Below are positions 1 to 6,023 of a stretch of DNA of 6,023 nt, piece by piece (position 1 is the first letter of the stretch; each line of letters begins with the position of its first letter). Under the pieces are notes generated by a model. That model was not told the origin of the DNA, did not search any database, and was given only the letters and a program-made list of their open reading frames with translations. This stretch comes from an uncultured Maribacter sp. (lineage in GTDB: Bacteria > Bacteroidota > Bacteroidia > Flavobacteriales > Flavobacteriaceae): the NCBI GenBank assembly GCA_905479535.1, contig CAJQMW010000347.1, positions 1 through 6,023 of the forward strand, read 5' to 3'. Made by a program: the position numbers and the translations under genes.

Positions 1-1
1 A

Positions 2-1198
2 GGCTTGGTCATTTTAGGTGTAGGGATGTTAAAACCGAATATTTCTACGATGGTAGGAGGGCTCTACAAGCCAAACGACATTAGGCGCGACAAGGGTTTC
101 AGTATTTTTTATGTTGGGATTAATATAGGTTCGTTTACGGCCTCGCTCTCCGTTGGTCTGGTGGCAGCTTATTACGGCTGGCATTATGGGTTTGGACTGG
201 CAGGAATTGGAATGTTTTTGGGTTTATTGGTGTATCTCTATGGTCAACGTTTCTTGGTACACGTAGGTAACGTGCCTACCGTAGAGGAAAAATCTAACGA
301 TATTTCTTTGGCCACGCTATTTTCCCAATTGTTTAAATCTCCGTTACAATTGGGCATAGTGGTGGTACTTCTCGTACTGTCCTTTTATGCCGGATTTACT
401 TTTGAAGGTCCCGACAATTGGGGCTATGGGGTACTTTTTATAGTACTTTCCCTGATAACAGGTCTTATGATGATGATTTATAAGAACTTGAACGGGCAGG
501 TGGAAAAAGATAGGTACGTTGTCCTTTTACTTTCGCTCCTAATGGTTCTTGTTTTCTGGGGAAGTTTTGAACAGATGGGCGGCTTAATGAACCTATACGC
601 AGAAGAAAAGACCAATAGAATGTTTATGGGATGGGAAGTACCCGCAGCTTGGTTTCAAGGTGCAAATGCCGGTTTCATTATTCTTTTTGCCGTATTGGTT
701 GCCAATTTTTGGGCTAAACGAAAATTAAAGGGTAAAGAGGCCTCTTCATTGTTTAAAATGGCAGTTGGGGTTATAATTATGGGCATTGGGTTTGTATACA
801 TGGTCTTTGCTTCCTTGCAATATGAGGCCAATGGTAGTTCCGCTATGTATTGGTTGGTATTGGCATATCTCTTCCATACTTTGGGAGAACTATGTCTGTC
901 ACCGGTATCCTTATCGTTCTTTACCAAATTGGCACCTGCCCGTTACATGGCCTTGATGATGGGGGTTTACTGGGCAGCCACCGGATTAGGAAACAAAGTC
1001 GCGGGAATTATCGGGGAAAGCTCTGTTAAGGCAGGGGAGCTAAAAGTGTTCGGGGGTCTTTTCATTTTTGCCGTGTTATTTGGATTATTGGTGATTTTGC
1101 TGCTAAAACCGTTGAAACGACTTACGCACGGTGCGGAGGACAAAGAGACGGTAATTCAGGATAATGAAACGGAGGGATTTGAGCTTTCCGATCATTGA
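2..1198 (+). CDS. POT/PTR2 family proton-coupled oligopeptide transporter (5' partial)
   Basis: Inner-membrane symporter of the major facilitator superfamily that would import di- or tripeptides with protons. The gene is cut by the left edge: the frame is open to base 2, and the TTG at 5 is internal coding, not a start. Counting from that codon, 397 residues are present. Family members run near 500, so roughly the first 100-150 residues are missing, including the ExxERF-type motif of helix 1. Visible hallmarks are the LKPNIST segment (9-15), the second PTR2 signature FYVGINIGSF (35-44), the helix-7 motif FWGSFEQMGG (184-193) followed by NLYA, and the helix-10 motif LGELCLSPVSLS (293-304) followed by KLAP. 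Many hydrophobic helices end near 367 with a charged cytoplasmic tail. It converges on comEC with 19 nt between stops. Family assignment is firm; the exact substrate is inference. Confidence 0.93.
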   Translation, partial: GLVILGVGMLKPNISTMVGGLYKPNDIRRDKGFSIFYVGINIGSFTASLSVGLVAAYYGWHYGFGLAGIGMFLGLLVYLYGQRFLVHVGNVPTVEEKSNDISLATLFSQLFKSPLQLGIVVVLLVLSFYAGFTFEGPDNWGYGVLFIVLSLITGLMMMIYKNLNGQVEKDRYVVLLLSLLMVLVFWGSFEQMGGLMNLYAEEKTNRMFMGWEVPAAWFQGANAGFIILFAVLVANFWAKRKLKGKEASSLFKMAVGVIIMGIGFVYMVFASLQYEANGSSAMYWLVLAYLFHTLGELCLSPVSLSFFTKLAPARYMALMMGVYWAATGLGNKVAGIIGESSVKAGELKVFGGLFIFAVLFGLLVILLLKPLKRLTHGAEDKETVIQDNETEGFELSDH

Positions 1199-1217
1199 TT
1201 AAAACAATATTAGCTAT

Positions 1218-3269
1218 TTACCTCTCTTGGGAGAGGTCGGAACTTCTTTTTTTAGAGAGTTCCGGGAGAGGCCAATAATAAGCTCCCTTTTCACCCGTAT
1301 AGTGAAAAGGGATTTTGTTTTTACTACATGTCTTTTTCCACCGTTCTACGTAGCTTTTGTAATTACTTCCGTCTGCTATGATTTGTTTTGGCCTAATGGT
1401 TAGTAGTAGTCTTTCAAGATTTATCCTGGGCGAATAGGTTAGAAGGACAATTTGTTCTGGGTTTTGTTCAGGATAGATGCCAAGACTATCAATAATCAGT
1501 AGGGGTAAACCAAAAACATCATAACTGTTGACCAAAGTTTCGTAAGAAATAGAATCAATCCGCTCTCCAATGCGATAATCTGATAATACTTTTTCCGGGG
1601 CTTCGAGATTATTGGTCAATACCTCCAATCTTGTTCCGTTCTTGTTGAGTACTATTGAATTTTTAGTTTGGTGCAGTACCAAAACCTCATTTGTTGCGGA
1701 GGCACTATAGTGTTTATAGATGGTCCACGTCTGAAAACATACTAATGAAAACAAGAAAAAAACCACTGGCCTAAAACTGATGCGTTGTACCAAATATACT
1801 AACATACCGATTGCGAGGTAGGCGAGTATCAATTGTCCGTAATCGAACGAAATCGATTTGAATATAAAACTTTCCTGATCTGCCACCCAAGCTACAATAC
1901 CGTTCATCCAGCCAATCAATTTATTAAAAAACAGGACTAACCAGTCGGGCAGTAAATTGATGAGGGCAAGAACTATAACTAATATACCGGTTCCGAGAAT
2001 AAAGCCTAGCGCGGGAACTATTAAAAGATTGGAAATAAAGAACAAGCCTGGAAACTGGTGAAAATAAAAGAGACTTATCGGTAGCACTCCCAATTGAGCT
2101 GCAACACTTACGGATAGCAATTGCCACAAATAGCGTAAAATCTTGTTCTTTGGGAACCAAAGTTTTTGAAGCAAGGGATAAATCCAGACGATAGCAAAAA
2201 CTGCCGCGTAGCTCATTTGAAAGCCAACTTGGAACAACAGGTTGGGATTGATGAACAACAAAATGAAGAACATGGACAGCGCCAAAATATTAAAGGTGTT
2301 ACTAGGCCTGTTCAAATAAAGGGCGTAGGCCACAAAACTGAACATGGTACAGGCTCTGATGATGGACGGGGATAAACCTGCAACAAAGGCAAAGCCCCAC
2401 AATAGGATTACGCTAATTAGTAAAGTGGCAGATCTATTTCTTAAGGGTTGTAGTAAAAACTGAATCAATAGTAATAGTACGCCAATGTGCAGCCCAGAAA
2501 CCGCCAAAATATGAACGGCTCCCGCATCTTTATAATCGGTATAGGTCTCGGCAGAAATATTCGAACGCTCCCCAAGTAATAAGGCCTGGATTATGCTCAA
2601 TTCGTTCGGTCCAAAATTGGCTTGTTTCAATTTTTCAATGATATGATTTCTAGCTGATGAGGCTAGGCCAAAAATTGTGCGCTCCGGATTTTCACTTTTG
2701 ACATAATTCGAAGGGGTAAGCTTTAGTTGATGGTACATCCCCAGCTTCTTCATATAGTCCCTATAATCGAATTGGTGGGGGTTTAAGGGTGGGTGAATAG
2801 GTAGAACTTCTGAAAACAACCAAATTTTGTCGTCTACTTTTAATCGATTCTGGGTGGTGTCCAACGGGCCGCTCAAAAGTATTTTACCGGTACTCCGCGA
2901 ACTATTTACCCCGTTTACCATGGCCACATAGCGTTCTGAGAATGAAGTTGGTTTTAGAACTTCGGTTATTTTTAATTGCCACTGATTTTGTCCGTCAATT
3001 GATAAATTACTGTAGTGGCTATTATGATGTAGGGGTTGGGCTTGAATACTAATAAAAATGCCTAAAGTAATTGTAGTCAGAGCGCCAATAAGCCCAAAGA
3101 AGGTGGAATTGGTATTGGGTCTGGTGGAAAATACGATTCCCAGGACCATGAAAAGAATGACGGGGATGGCTAGAGCAAATCGAATGTCAAACGGAAAATA
3201 AAACCCAATGAGAATTCCTATTATAAGAAGTAGCGTTAACTTAATAGGTACGAACGCCAGTAATTTCAT
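1218..3269 (-). CDS. comEC: ComEC/Rec2 family DNA-uptake channel protein
   Basis: Polytopic inner-membrane protein (683 residues) expected to carry single-stranded DNA into the cytoplasm during natural transformation. Two or three N-terminal helices (about 8-75) lead into the soluble DUF4131-like region (about 80-190). The Competence domain core follows (about 220-500): LLLGERSNIS (230-239), the hallmark HILAVSGLHIGVL (253-265), GLSPSIIRA (298-306), FQVGFQMSYAAVFA (346-359) and QLGVLPISLFYFHQFPG (392-408). The C-terminal region (about 525-668) resembles a metallo-beta-lactamase fold in outline but has no HxHxDH motif, so nuclease activity is not expected. The last dozen residues (LSKKRSSDLSQER) come from repeat-like DNA. 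The ATG directly abuts the stop of the NlpC/P60 gene (TAAATG), and no Shine-Dalgarno is seen, which suggests translational coupling. Family is firm; an actual role in competence here is inferred. Confidence 0.93.
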   Translation of the reverse strand: MKLLAFVPIKLTLLLIIGILIGFYFPFDIRFALAIPVILFMVLGIVFSTRPNTNSTFFGLIGALTTITLGIFISIQAQPLHHNSHYSNLSIDGQNQWQLKITEVLKPTSFSERYVAMVNGVNSSRSTGKILLSGPLDTTQNRLKVDDKIWLFSEVLPIHPPLNPHQFDYRDYMKKLGMYHQLKLTPSNYVKSENPERTIFGLASSARNHIIEKLKQANFGPNELSIIQALLLGERSNISAETYTDYKDAGAVHILAVSGLHIGVLLLLIQFLLQPLRNRSATLLISVILLWGFAFVAGLSPSIIRACTMFSFVAYALYLNRPSNTFNILALSMFFILLFINPNLLFQVGFQMSYAAVFAIVWIYPLLQKLWFPKNKILRYLWQLLSVSVAAQLGVLPISLFYFHQFPGLFFISNLLIVPALGFILGTGILVIVLALINLLPDWLVLFFNKLIGWMNGIVAWVADQESFIFKSISFDYGQLILAYLAIGMLVYLVQRISFRPVVFFLFSLVCFQTWTIYKHYSASATNEVLVLHQTKNSIVLNKNGTRLEVLTNNLEAPEKVLSDYRIGERIDSISYETLVNSYDVFGLPLLIIDSLGIYPEQNPEQIVLLTYSPRINLERLLLTIRPKQIIADGSNYKSYVERWKKTCSKNKIPFHYTGEKGAYYWPLPELSKKRSSDLSQER
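1221..1271. repeat. Cluster of short inverted and direct repeats at the 3' end of comEC
   Basis: Three elements are packed together. CCTCTC-TTGG-GAGAGG (1221-1236) forms a 6-bp hairpin with a 4-nt loop directly beside the comEC stop codon. GGAACT (1239-1244) pairs with AGTTCC (1258-1263) around a T-rich loop. GGGAGAGG occurs twice as a direct repeat (1229-1236 and 1264-1271), so the CCTCTC arm could pair with either copy. The hairpin next to the stop could end the comEC transcript, but the following sequence (TAAATAGC...) is a poor U-tract, so termination is only a weak inference. Confidence 0.5.
1284..1322 (+). terminator. Rho-independent terminator of the peptide transporter, inside antisense comEC
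   Basis: An 11-bp perfect inverted repeat (1284-1294 with 1302-1312; TCCCTTTTCAC paired to GTGAAAAGGGA) encloses a 7-nt loop and is followed directly by TTTTGTTTTT. This is a textbook intrinsic terminator for + strand transcription, 85 nt beyond the transporter stop codon. It lies wholly within the comEC reading frame (codons about 650-662). On the - strand the hairpin has no following U-tract, so it should act in one direction only. Its function is inferred from structure. Confidence 0.72.
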
Positions 3270-3836
3270 TTAAAGGATTCTGGTGGCTTTTACAAAGGCA
3301 CGGTTCCAAAATCCTTCCCGCAAAGAGGAAACGGTTACGCCACGAGAAGTGGAGGCATGTATGAATTTTATTTCGTCGTTCTCCACCTTTACCACCATAC
3401 CTACATGGTTGATGCGTTTGGAGCGTCTATTGGTCTTAAAAAAAAGTAAATCTCCTTTTTCTACGTCTTTTACCCTAATTTTTTTTCCTTCCTCCGCCAT
3501 ATGGATGGAGGTTCTTGGCAGTTTTATGTCATGTTCCGCAAAAGAAACATAGAGTAGTCCGGAACAGTCCATTCCCTTTCTAGTGGTACCCCCAAACTTA
3601 TAACGAACGCCGGAAAAGGTAAGAGCGGTATTTATGATTCCGTCAGCTTTCGTGGGATCTCCATAGGAAGGTCTTGTTGCCGCTGTTTCTTTTTCAACCT
3701 TTTTTTCATTTCCTCTGCGGGCGTTATCGGCGGCCGCAACGGAAATCTTTCTTTCCTTACTGGTCAACTTACCTTTTTTACCGGTACCACAACTTGTAAT
3801 GGCTATGAACAATAAGAAATAAGATAGTCTGCGCAT
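3270..3836 (-). CDS. NlpC/P60 (C40) cell-wall peptidase lipoprotein
   Basis: Probable peptidoglycan endopeptidase cutting stem peptides, anchored by lipid on the periplasmic side. I choose the ATG at 3836 (188 residues); a TTG three codons upstream (3845) is in frame, but the ATG gives a cleaner signal peptide: MRR, a hydrophobic stretch, then lipobox ITSC with Cys16. There is no acidic run after the cysteine of the kind linked to surface export in Bacteroidota, so it probably stays in the periplasm. A basic, Lys/Arg/Glu-rich linker (17-57) precedes the NlpC/P60 domain (about 65-188). The catalytic set is visible: Cys91 in GMDCSGL, His144 in INHVGMVV and His160 in FIHAS. The domain is full length with nothing missing. 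A candidate promoter lies just upstream, and its stop touches the comEC start. Family and catalytic residues are seen; the cellular role (growth, division or opening the wall for DNA uptake) is unknown. Confidence 0.9.
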   Translation of the reverse strand: MRRLSYFLLFIAITSCGTGKKGKLTSKERKISVAAADNARRGNEKKVEKETAATRPSYGDPTKADGIINTALTFSGVRYKFGGTTRKGMDCSGLLYVSFAEHDIKLPRTSIHMAEEGKKIRVKDVEKGDLLFFKTNRRSKRINHVGMVVKVENDEIKFIHASTSRGVTVSSLREGFWNRAFVKATRIL

Positions 3837-3869
3837 GAATTTCAAGTGTTGTCCCTACTACTTGAACAT

Positions 3870-3877
3870 CAAAATTA
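3870..3877 (-). promoter_or_regulatory. Candidate Bacteroidota -7 promoter element for the NlpC/P60-comEC pair
   Basis: On the - strand this reads TAATTTTG, an exact fit to the TAnnTTTG -7 consensus of the Bacteroidota primary sigma factor. It sits in the only real intergenic gap of the - strand gene run (3837-3937, 101 nt), and a start site a few bases downstream would leave a leader of about 25-30 nt before the ATG at 3836. No clear TTG was found at the -33 spacing (TTTAG is nearest), so this rests on one element in an AT-rich gap. Confidence 0.4.
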
Positions 3878-3937
3878 TAGAATTATTTTAGATAAACTCT
3901 AAATCGTTGTGGAATTGATAATTACAAGGAGGTCTAA

Positions 3938-5059
3938 TTATTGGTTTTGAGCCTGCTGAACAATTAAGGTAGCTGCTTTTTCACTTGCACCCGGGCCTCC
4001 TAATTTATTGGTCAGTTCTTCGTAGGATTTTTGTAAAGAATCCCTCTTCTGGCTTGATAAAATAAGTTGAAGCTCCTTGGTCAATTTATCTTTTGTGAAA
4101 TCATGTTGTATGAGCTCTTTTACGACCTCCTTTTTCATGATCAGGTTCACCAATGAAATGTATTCCAGGGTAATGATGCGTTTCGCAATTTGATAGGATA
4201 TCCAGTTGGCTTTATAACAAACTACTTGGGGAACTCTGAACAAGGCTGTTTCCAATGTCGCCGTGCCGCTGGTAACTAAGGCCGCCGTTGCAATGGACAA
4301 CAGGTCATAAGTTTTGCTTTGTACATATTTTACGTTTTTTCCTTTTAGAAAGGGCCTATAAAAATTCTTGTCCAAACTAGGGGCACCGCCAATTACAAAC
4401 TCATAGTCCGGAAAGTCCGTGGTAATGGAAATCATAACCGACAACATTTTTTGGATTTCCTGTTTTCTACTACCGGGCAACAAAGCAATAATGGGTTTAA
4501 CCGAATCAAGGTCATTTGCATTCCTGAAATCTGTCGCATTCAAAGATGGTCTGTTAGCAATGGCATCCAGCAAGGGATGGCCCACAAAGTGAACCGGAAA
4601 ACCGTGTTTTTTTTCATAAAATTCTTTTTCAAAGGGAAGTATCACGTACATGGCATCTATGTCACGTTTAATTTTTTCGATTCGACCTTCCCTAGATGCC
4701 CAAATTTGTGGTGAGATATAGTAATTTGTTTTGAACCCTTTTACTTTGGCCCATTTGGCGATGCGTAGATTGAATCCCGAATAATCTATGAAAACGATTA
4801 CATCAGGTTCAAATTTTAAAATGTCTTCTTTACAATAGTTGATGTTCTTAATAATGGCATTCAGATTCAAGACGACTTCGATAAAACCCATGAAGGCCAT
4901 TTCCTTATAATGCTTCGCCAAATCACCTCCGGCTTTTTGCATTAAGTCACCTCCCCAACACCTGATCTGTGCTTTTTGGTCTACTCGGAATAACGCCTTA
5001 ATTAAGTTGGATCCGTGAAGGTCCCCAGAAGCTTCTCCCGCTATAATGTAGTACTTCAT
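3938..5059 (-). CDS. lpxB: Lipid A disaccharide synthase
   Basis: Glycosyltransferase of family GT19 that joins UDP-2,3-diacylglucosamine and lipid X to form the lipid A disaccharide, acting at the cytoplasmic face of the inner membrane. At 373 residues it is the normal family length. Seen in order: GEASGDLHGSNLI (8-20), the membrane-associated segment MGFIEVVLNL (57-66), IDYSGFN (91-97; Asp92 matches the position of the essential Asp of the E. coli enzyme), YISPQIWASREGRI (114-127), FVGHPLLD (158-165), LPGSRKQEI (194-202; Arg198 in the nucleotide-binding loop), SGTATLE (264-270) and ISLVNLI (301-307) followed by VVKELIQ. The ATG lies one base after the stop of the small membrane protein gene (TAAAATG), so the two are probably translated together. 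This gene implies an outer membrane with lipid A. No defect seen. Confidence 0.97.
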   Translation of the reverse strand: MKYYIIAGEASGDLHGSNLIKALFRVDQKAQIRCWGGDLMQKAGGDLAKHYKEMAFMGFIEVVLNLNAIIKNINYCKEDILKFEPDVIVFIDYSGFNLRIAKWAKVKGFKTNYYISPQIWASREGRIEKIKRDIDAMYVILPFEKEFYEKKHGFPVHFVGHPLLDAIANRPSLNATDFRNANDLDSVKPIIALLPGSRKQEIQKMLSVMISITTDFPDYEFVIGGAPSLDKNFYRPFLKGKNVKYVQSKTYDLLSIATAALVTSGTATLETALFRVPQVVCYKANWISYQIAKRIITLEYISLVNLIMKKEVVKELIQHDFTKDKLTKELQLILSSQKRDSLQKSYEELTNKLGGPGASEKAATLIVQQAQNQ

Positions 5060-5060
5060 T

Positions 5061-5345
5061 TTAAAAAACCTTGTAGTAGAGAATTATCAGGGCGGTAACG
5101 ATAGTAGCGATTAGAACACCTTTTGCTCTTTGATCTCTTTTTATTCTTAAAAAGCCAAAGAATGCAACGAGGTTTAGTATGGCACCCAAAGCCAAAAGAC
5201 TGCCAACATGGCCTTGCTCCACTGCCGCCTGGTAAGTCTCTACAATACTCAAATCTGAGAAAAGCAAAATATAAAGCAAAGTACCTATGGTATTTGCAAT
5301 AATTCCTACTAAAATTCCAATGAGAATTTCCTTCTTAGTGTTCAT
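5061..5345 (-). CDS. Small three-helix membrane protein of unknown function
   Basis: I do not recognise this 94-residue protein by family. It shows three hydrophobic segments at about 6-29, 46-67 and 76-92. Basic residues at the N-terminus (KK at 4-5) and between helices 2 and 3 (RIKRDQRAK, 67-75) predict N-in, C-out topology, with a periplasmic loop (30-45) containing two Glu and one His. There is no signal cleavage site, metal motif or enzyme signature. Its ATG overlaps the end of surE by 11 nt and its stop is one base from the lpxB start, so it is surely transcribed with both. This tight packing supports a real gene and suggests, without proof, an envelope-related role. Small transporter-like or accessory proteins could look the same. 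Confidence 0.85.
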   Translation of the reverse strand: MNTKKEILIGILVGIIANTIGTLLYILLFSDLSIVETYQAAVEQGHVGSLLALGAILNLVAFFGFLRIKRDQRAKGVLIATIVTALIILYYKVF

Positions 5346-6023
5346 TTAAGTTCCATGCATTTATTTCTTGAATGGCGTGATGTGCGGTAAGGTCAAATTG
5401 TGTGGGCACCAAGGAGATATAACCGTTGGCCAACGCCCATTCGTCCGTATCCTCTCCTTTATCCAATAATTCAAATTCACCCGTAAGCCAGTAGTAATCT
5501 TTACCCATGGGGTTCGTACGCTTATCAAATTTTTCTTTCCAGTTAGCTTTTGCCTGTCGGCATATTTTCACCCCTTTTATGTTCTTTTCCGTCAATTTAG
5601 GAATATTGACATTTAACACGACCCCTTTAGGCATTTTATTGTCAAGTGCTTCAAGAACTATCTTCTGGATGAAATCACCAGCTTGGGAGAAATCAGCGTT
5701 CCAACTGTAATCACACAATGAAAAACCAATTGCAGGAACACCTTCTATGCCGGCTTCGACCGCCGCGCTCATGGTTCCGGAGTAGATTACATTAATAGAA
5801 GAGTTAGAACCATGGTTGATACCACTGACACAGATATCCGGTTTTCTTTTCAATAGTTCTTGCAAAGCCAACTTTACGCAGTCCGCAGGCGTGCCACTAC
5901 AACTGTATTCTTCAATATTCGCATCGTCCAAATCAATCTTCATTTTTTTCGAATAAAGCGTACTGTCCAGCGTAATGGCATGTCCCATTCCAGACTGTGG
6001 GCTATCGGGTGCAACCACAACAA
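5335..6023 (-). CDS. surE: 5'/3'-nucleotidase SurE (5' partial)
   Basis: Metal-dependent cytoplasmic phosphatase that removes phosphate from nucleoside 5'- or 3'-monophosphates; in other bacteria it is tied to stationary-phase survival. The right window edge cuts the gene: the frame is open to the end, and the GTG at 6018 is an internal Val of the VVVAP-type strand, not a start. About 30 N-terminal residues are missing, including the NDDG metal-binding motif, so that part of the active site cannot be checked. Counting from the Val codon at 6018, present motifs are APDSPQSGMGHAIT (3-16), with the conserved metal-site Ser, SCSGTPADCV (39-48), VSGINHGSN (64-72; the Asn metal ligand) and IYSGTMSAAVEAG (78-90). 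The C-terminal region (QFDLTAHHA, 207-215) is also typical. It is the first visible gene of the - strand run and overlaps the next gene by 11 nt. Confidence 0.95.
   Translation of the reverse strand, partial: VVVAPDSPQSGMGHAITLDSTLYSKKMKIDLDDANIEEYSCSGTPADCVKLALQELLKRKPDICVSGINHGSNSSINVIYSGTMSAAVEAGIEGVPAIGFSLCDYSWNADFSQAGDFIQKIVLEALDNKMPKGVVLNVNIPKLTEKNIKGVKICRQAKANWKEKFDKRTNPMGKDYYWLTGEFELLDKGEDTDEWALANGYISLVPTQFDLTAHHAIQEINAWNLNEH

Larger units (their letters stand above)
1218..6023 (-). other. Probable operon: surE - small membrane protein - lpxB - NlpC/P60 - comEC
   Basis: Five genes share one strand with junctions of an 11-nt overlap, a 1-nt gap, a 101-nt gap and a 0-nt gap. I see no terminator hairpin with a U-tract in the 101-nt gap, so read-through from lpxB into the NlpC/P60 gene is likely. 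The candidate promoter there could also give the last two genes separate expression. The operon start lies beyond the right edge. Confidence 0.6.

Noticed and set aside
655..927. Open frame on the - strand inside the transporter gene
   Set aside because: It lies fully antisense to well-conserved transporter helices and its translation has no family features; it is a frame shadow.
1924..2375. Two short open frames (1924-2160 on the - strand, 2166-2375 on the + strand) inside comEC
   Set aside because: Both overlap conserved Competence-domain codons, and their translations are compositionally odd with no domain; shadows.
3438..3486. Two 8-base homopolymers (3438-3445 and 3479-3486) in the NlpC/P60 gene, with another at 4607-4614 in lpxB
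   Set aside because: They encode Phe-Phe and Lys-Lys pairs in intact frames. Eight bases is short for phase variation in an AT-rich genome, and nothing else suggests slippage.
3283..3552. + strand open frame antisense to the NlpC/P60 domain
   Set aside because: It covers the codons of the catalytic domain in the opposite strand, with no recognisable product or promoter.
3926..3933. AAGGAGGT on the + strand, a perfect Shine-Dalgarno sequence
   Set aside because: No + strand gene follows it, and Bacteroidota rarely use such sites; on the transcribed strand it is only the end of the lpxB-NlpC gap. Treated as chance.
3837..3937. Possible lpxB terminator or small RNA in the 101-nt gap
   Set aside because: Only a weak AATT-GAT-AATT palindrome is present; no stable GC stem or U-tract is seen on the - strand.
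4451..4714. + strand open frame antisense to lpxB
   Set aside because: It overlaps the conserved LpxB core, and its sequence reflects reverse-complement codons only.
5507..5710. + strand open frame antisense to surE
   Set aside because: Short, without support, and fully inside conserved surE coding.

Overview
The window looks like ordinary chromosome of a marine-type member of the Bacteroidota, most likely Flavobacteriaceae. The basis is a moderately AT-rich sequence, almost no Shine-Dalgarno motifs before starts, a TAnnTTTG-type promoter element, Bacteroidota-style SurE, LpxB and ComEC proteins, and a gene order that I recall as common in Flavobacteriia (recalled, not checked). I see no insertion sequence, tRNA, rRNA, CRISPR array or phage gene.

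Layout. From the left edge to 1198 (+ strand) runs the C-terminal three quarters or so of a proton-coupled oligopeptide transporter of the POT/PTR2 family; its start lies off the window. Everything to its right is on the - strand. Read in the direction of transcription (right to left) the order is surE (5' end cut by the window edge), a 94-residue three-helix membrane protein of unknown function, lpxB (lipid A disaccharide synthase), a NlpC/P60 lipoprotein, and a ComEC/Rec2-type DNA channel protein. The surE, small-protein and lpxB genes are tightly packed (11-nt overlap, then a 1-nt gap). After a 101-nt gap carrying a plausible promoter, the NlpC/P60 and comEC genes abut with no spacer (TAAATG). 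They are probably one operon with an internal promoter, or two adjacent units.

The transporter and comEC converge tail to tail with only 19 nt between stop codons. A strong terminator hairpin for the transporter lies inside the comEC reading frame, and the last codons of comEC are built from short direct and inverted repeats.

Functionally the - strand genes concern nucleotide salvage or stress survival (SurE), outer-membrane lipid A synthesis (LpxB), peptidoglycan cleavage (NlpC/P60) and DNA uptake across the inner membrane (ComEC). The pairing of a wall hydrolase with a DNA channel is suggestive but unproven. I found no convincing undescribed system; the most interesting points are the antisense-embedded terminator, the ComEC without a catalytic metallo-beta-lactamase domain, and the unknown small membrane protein.
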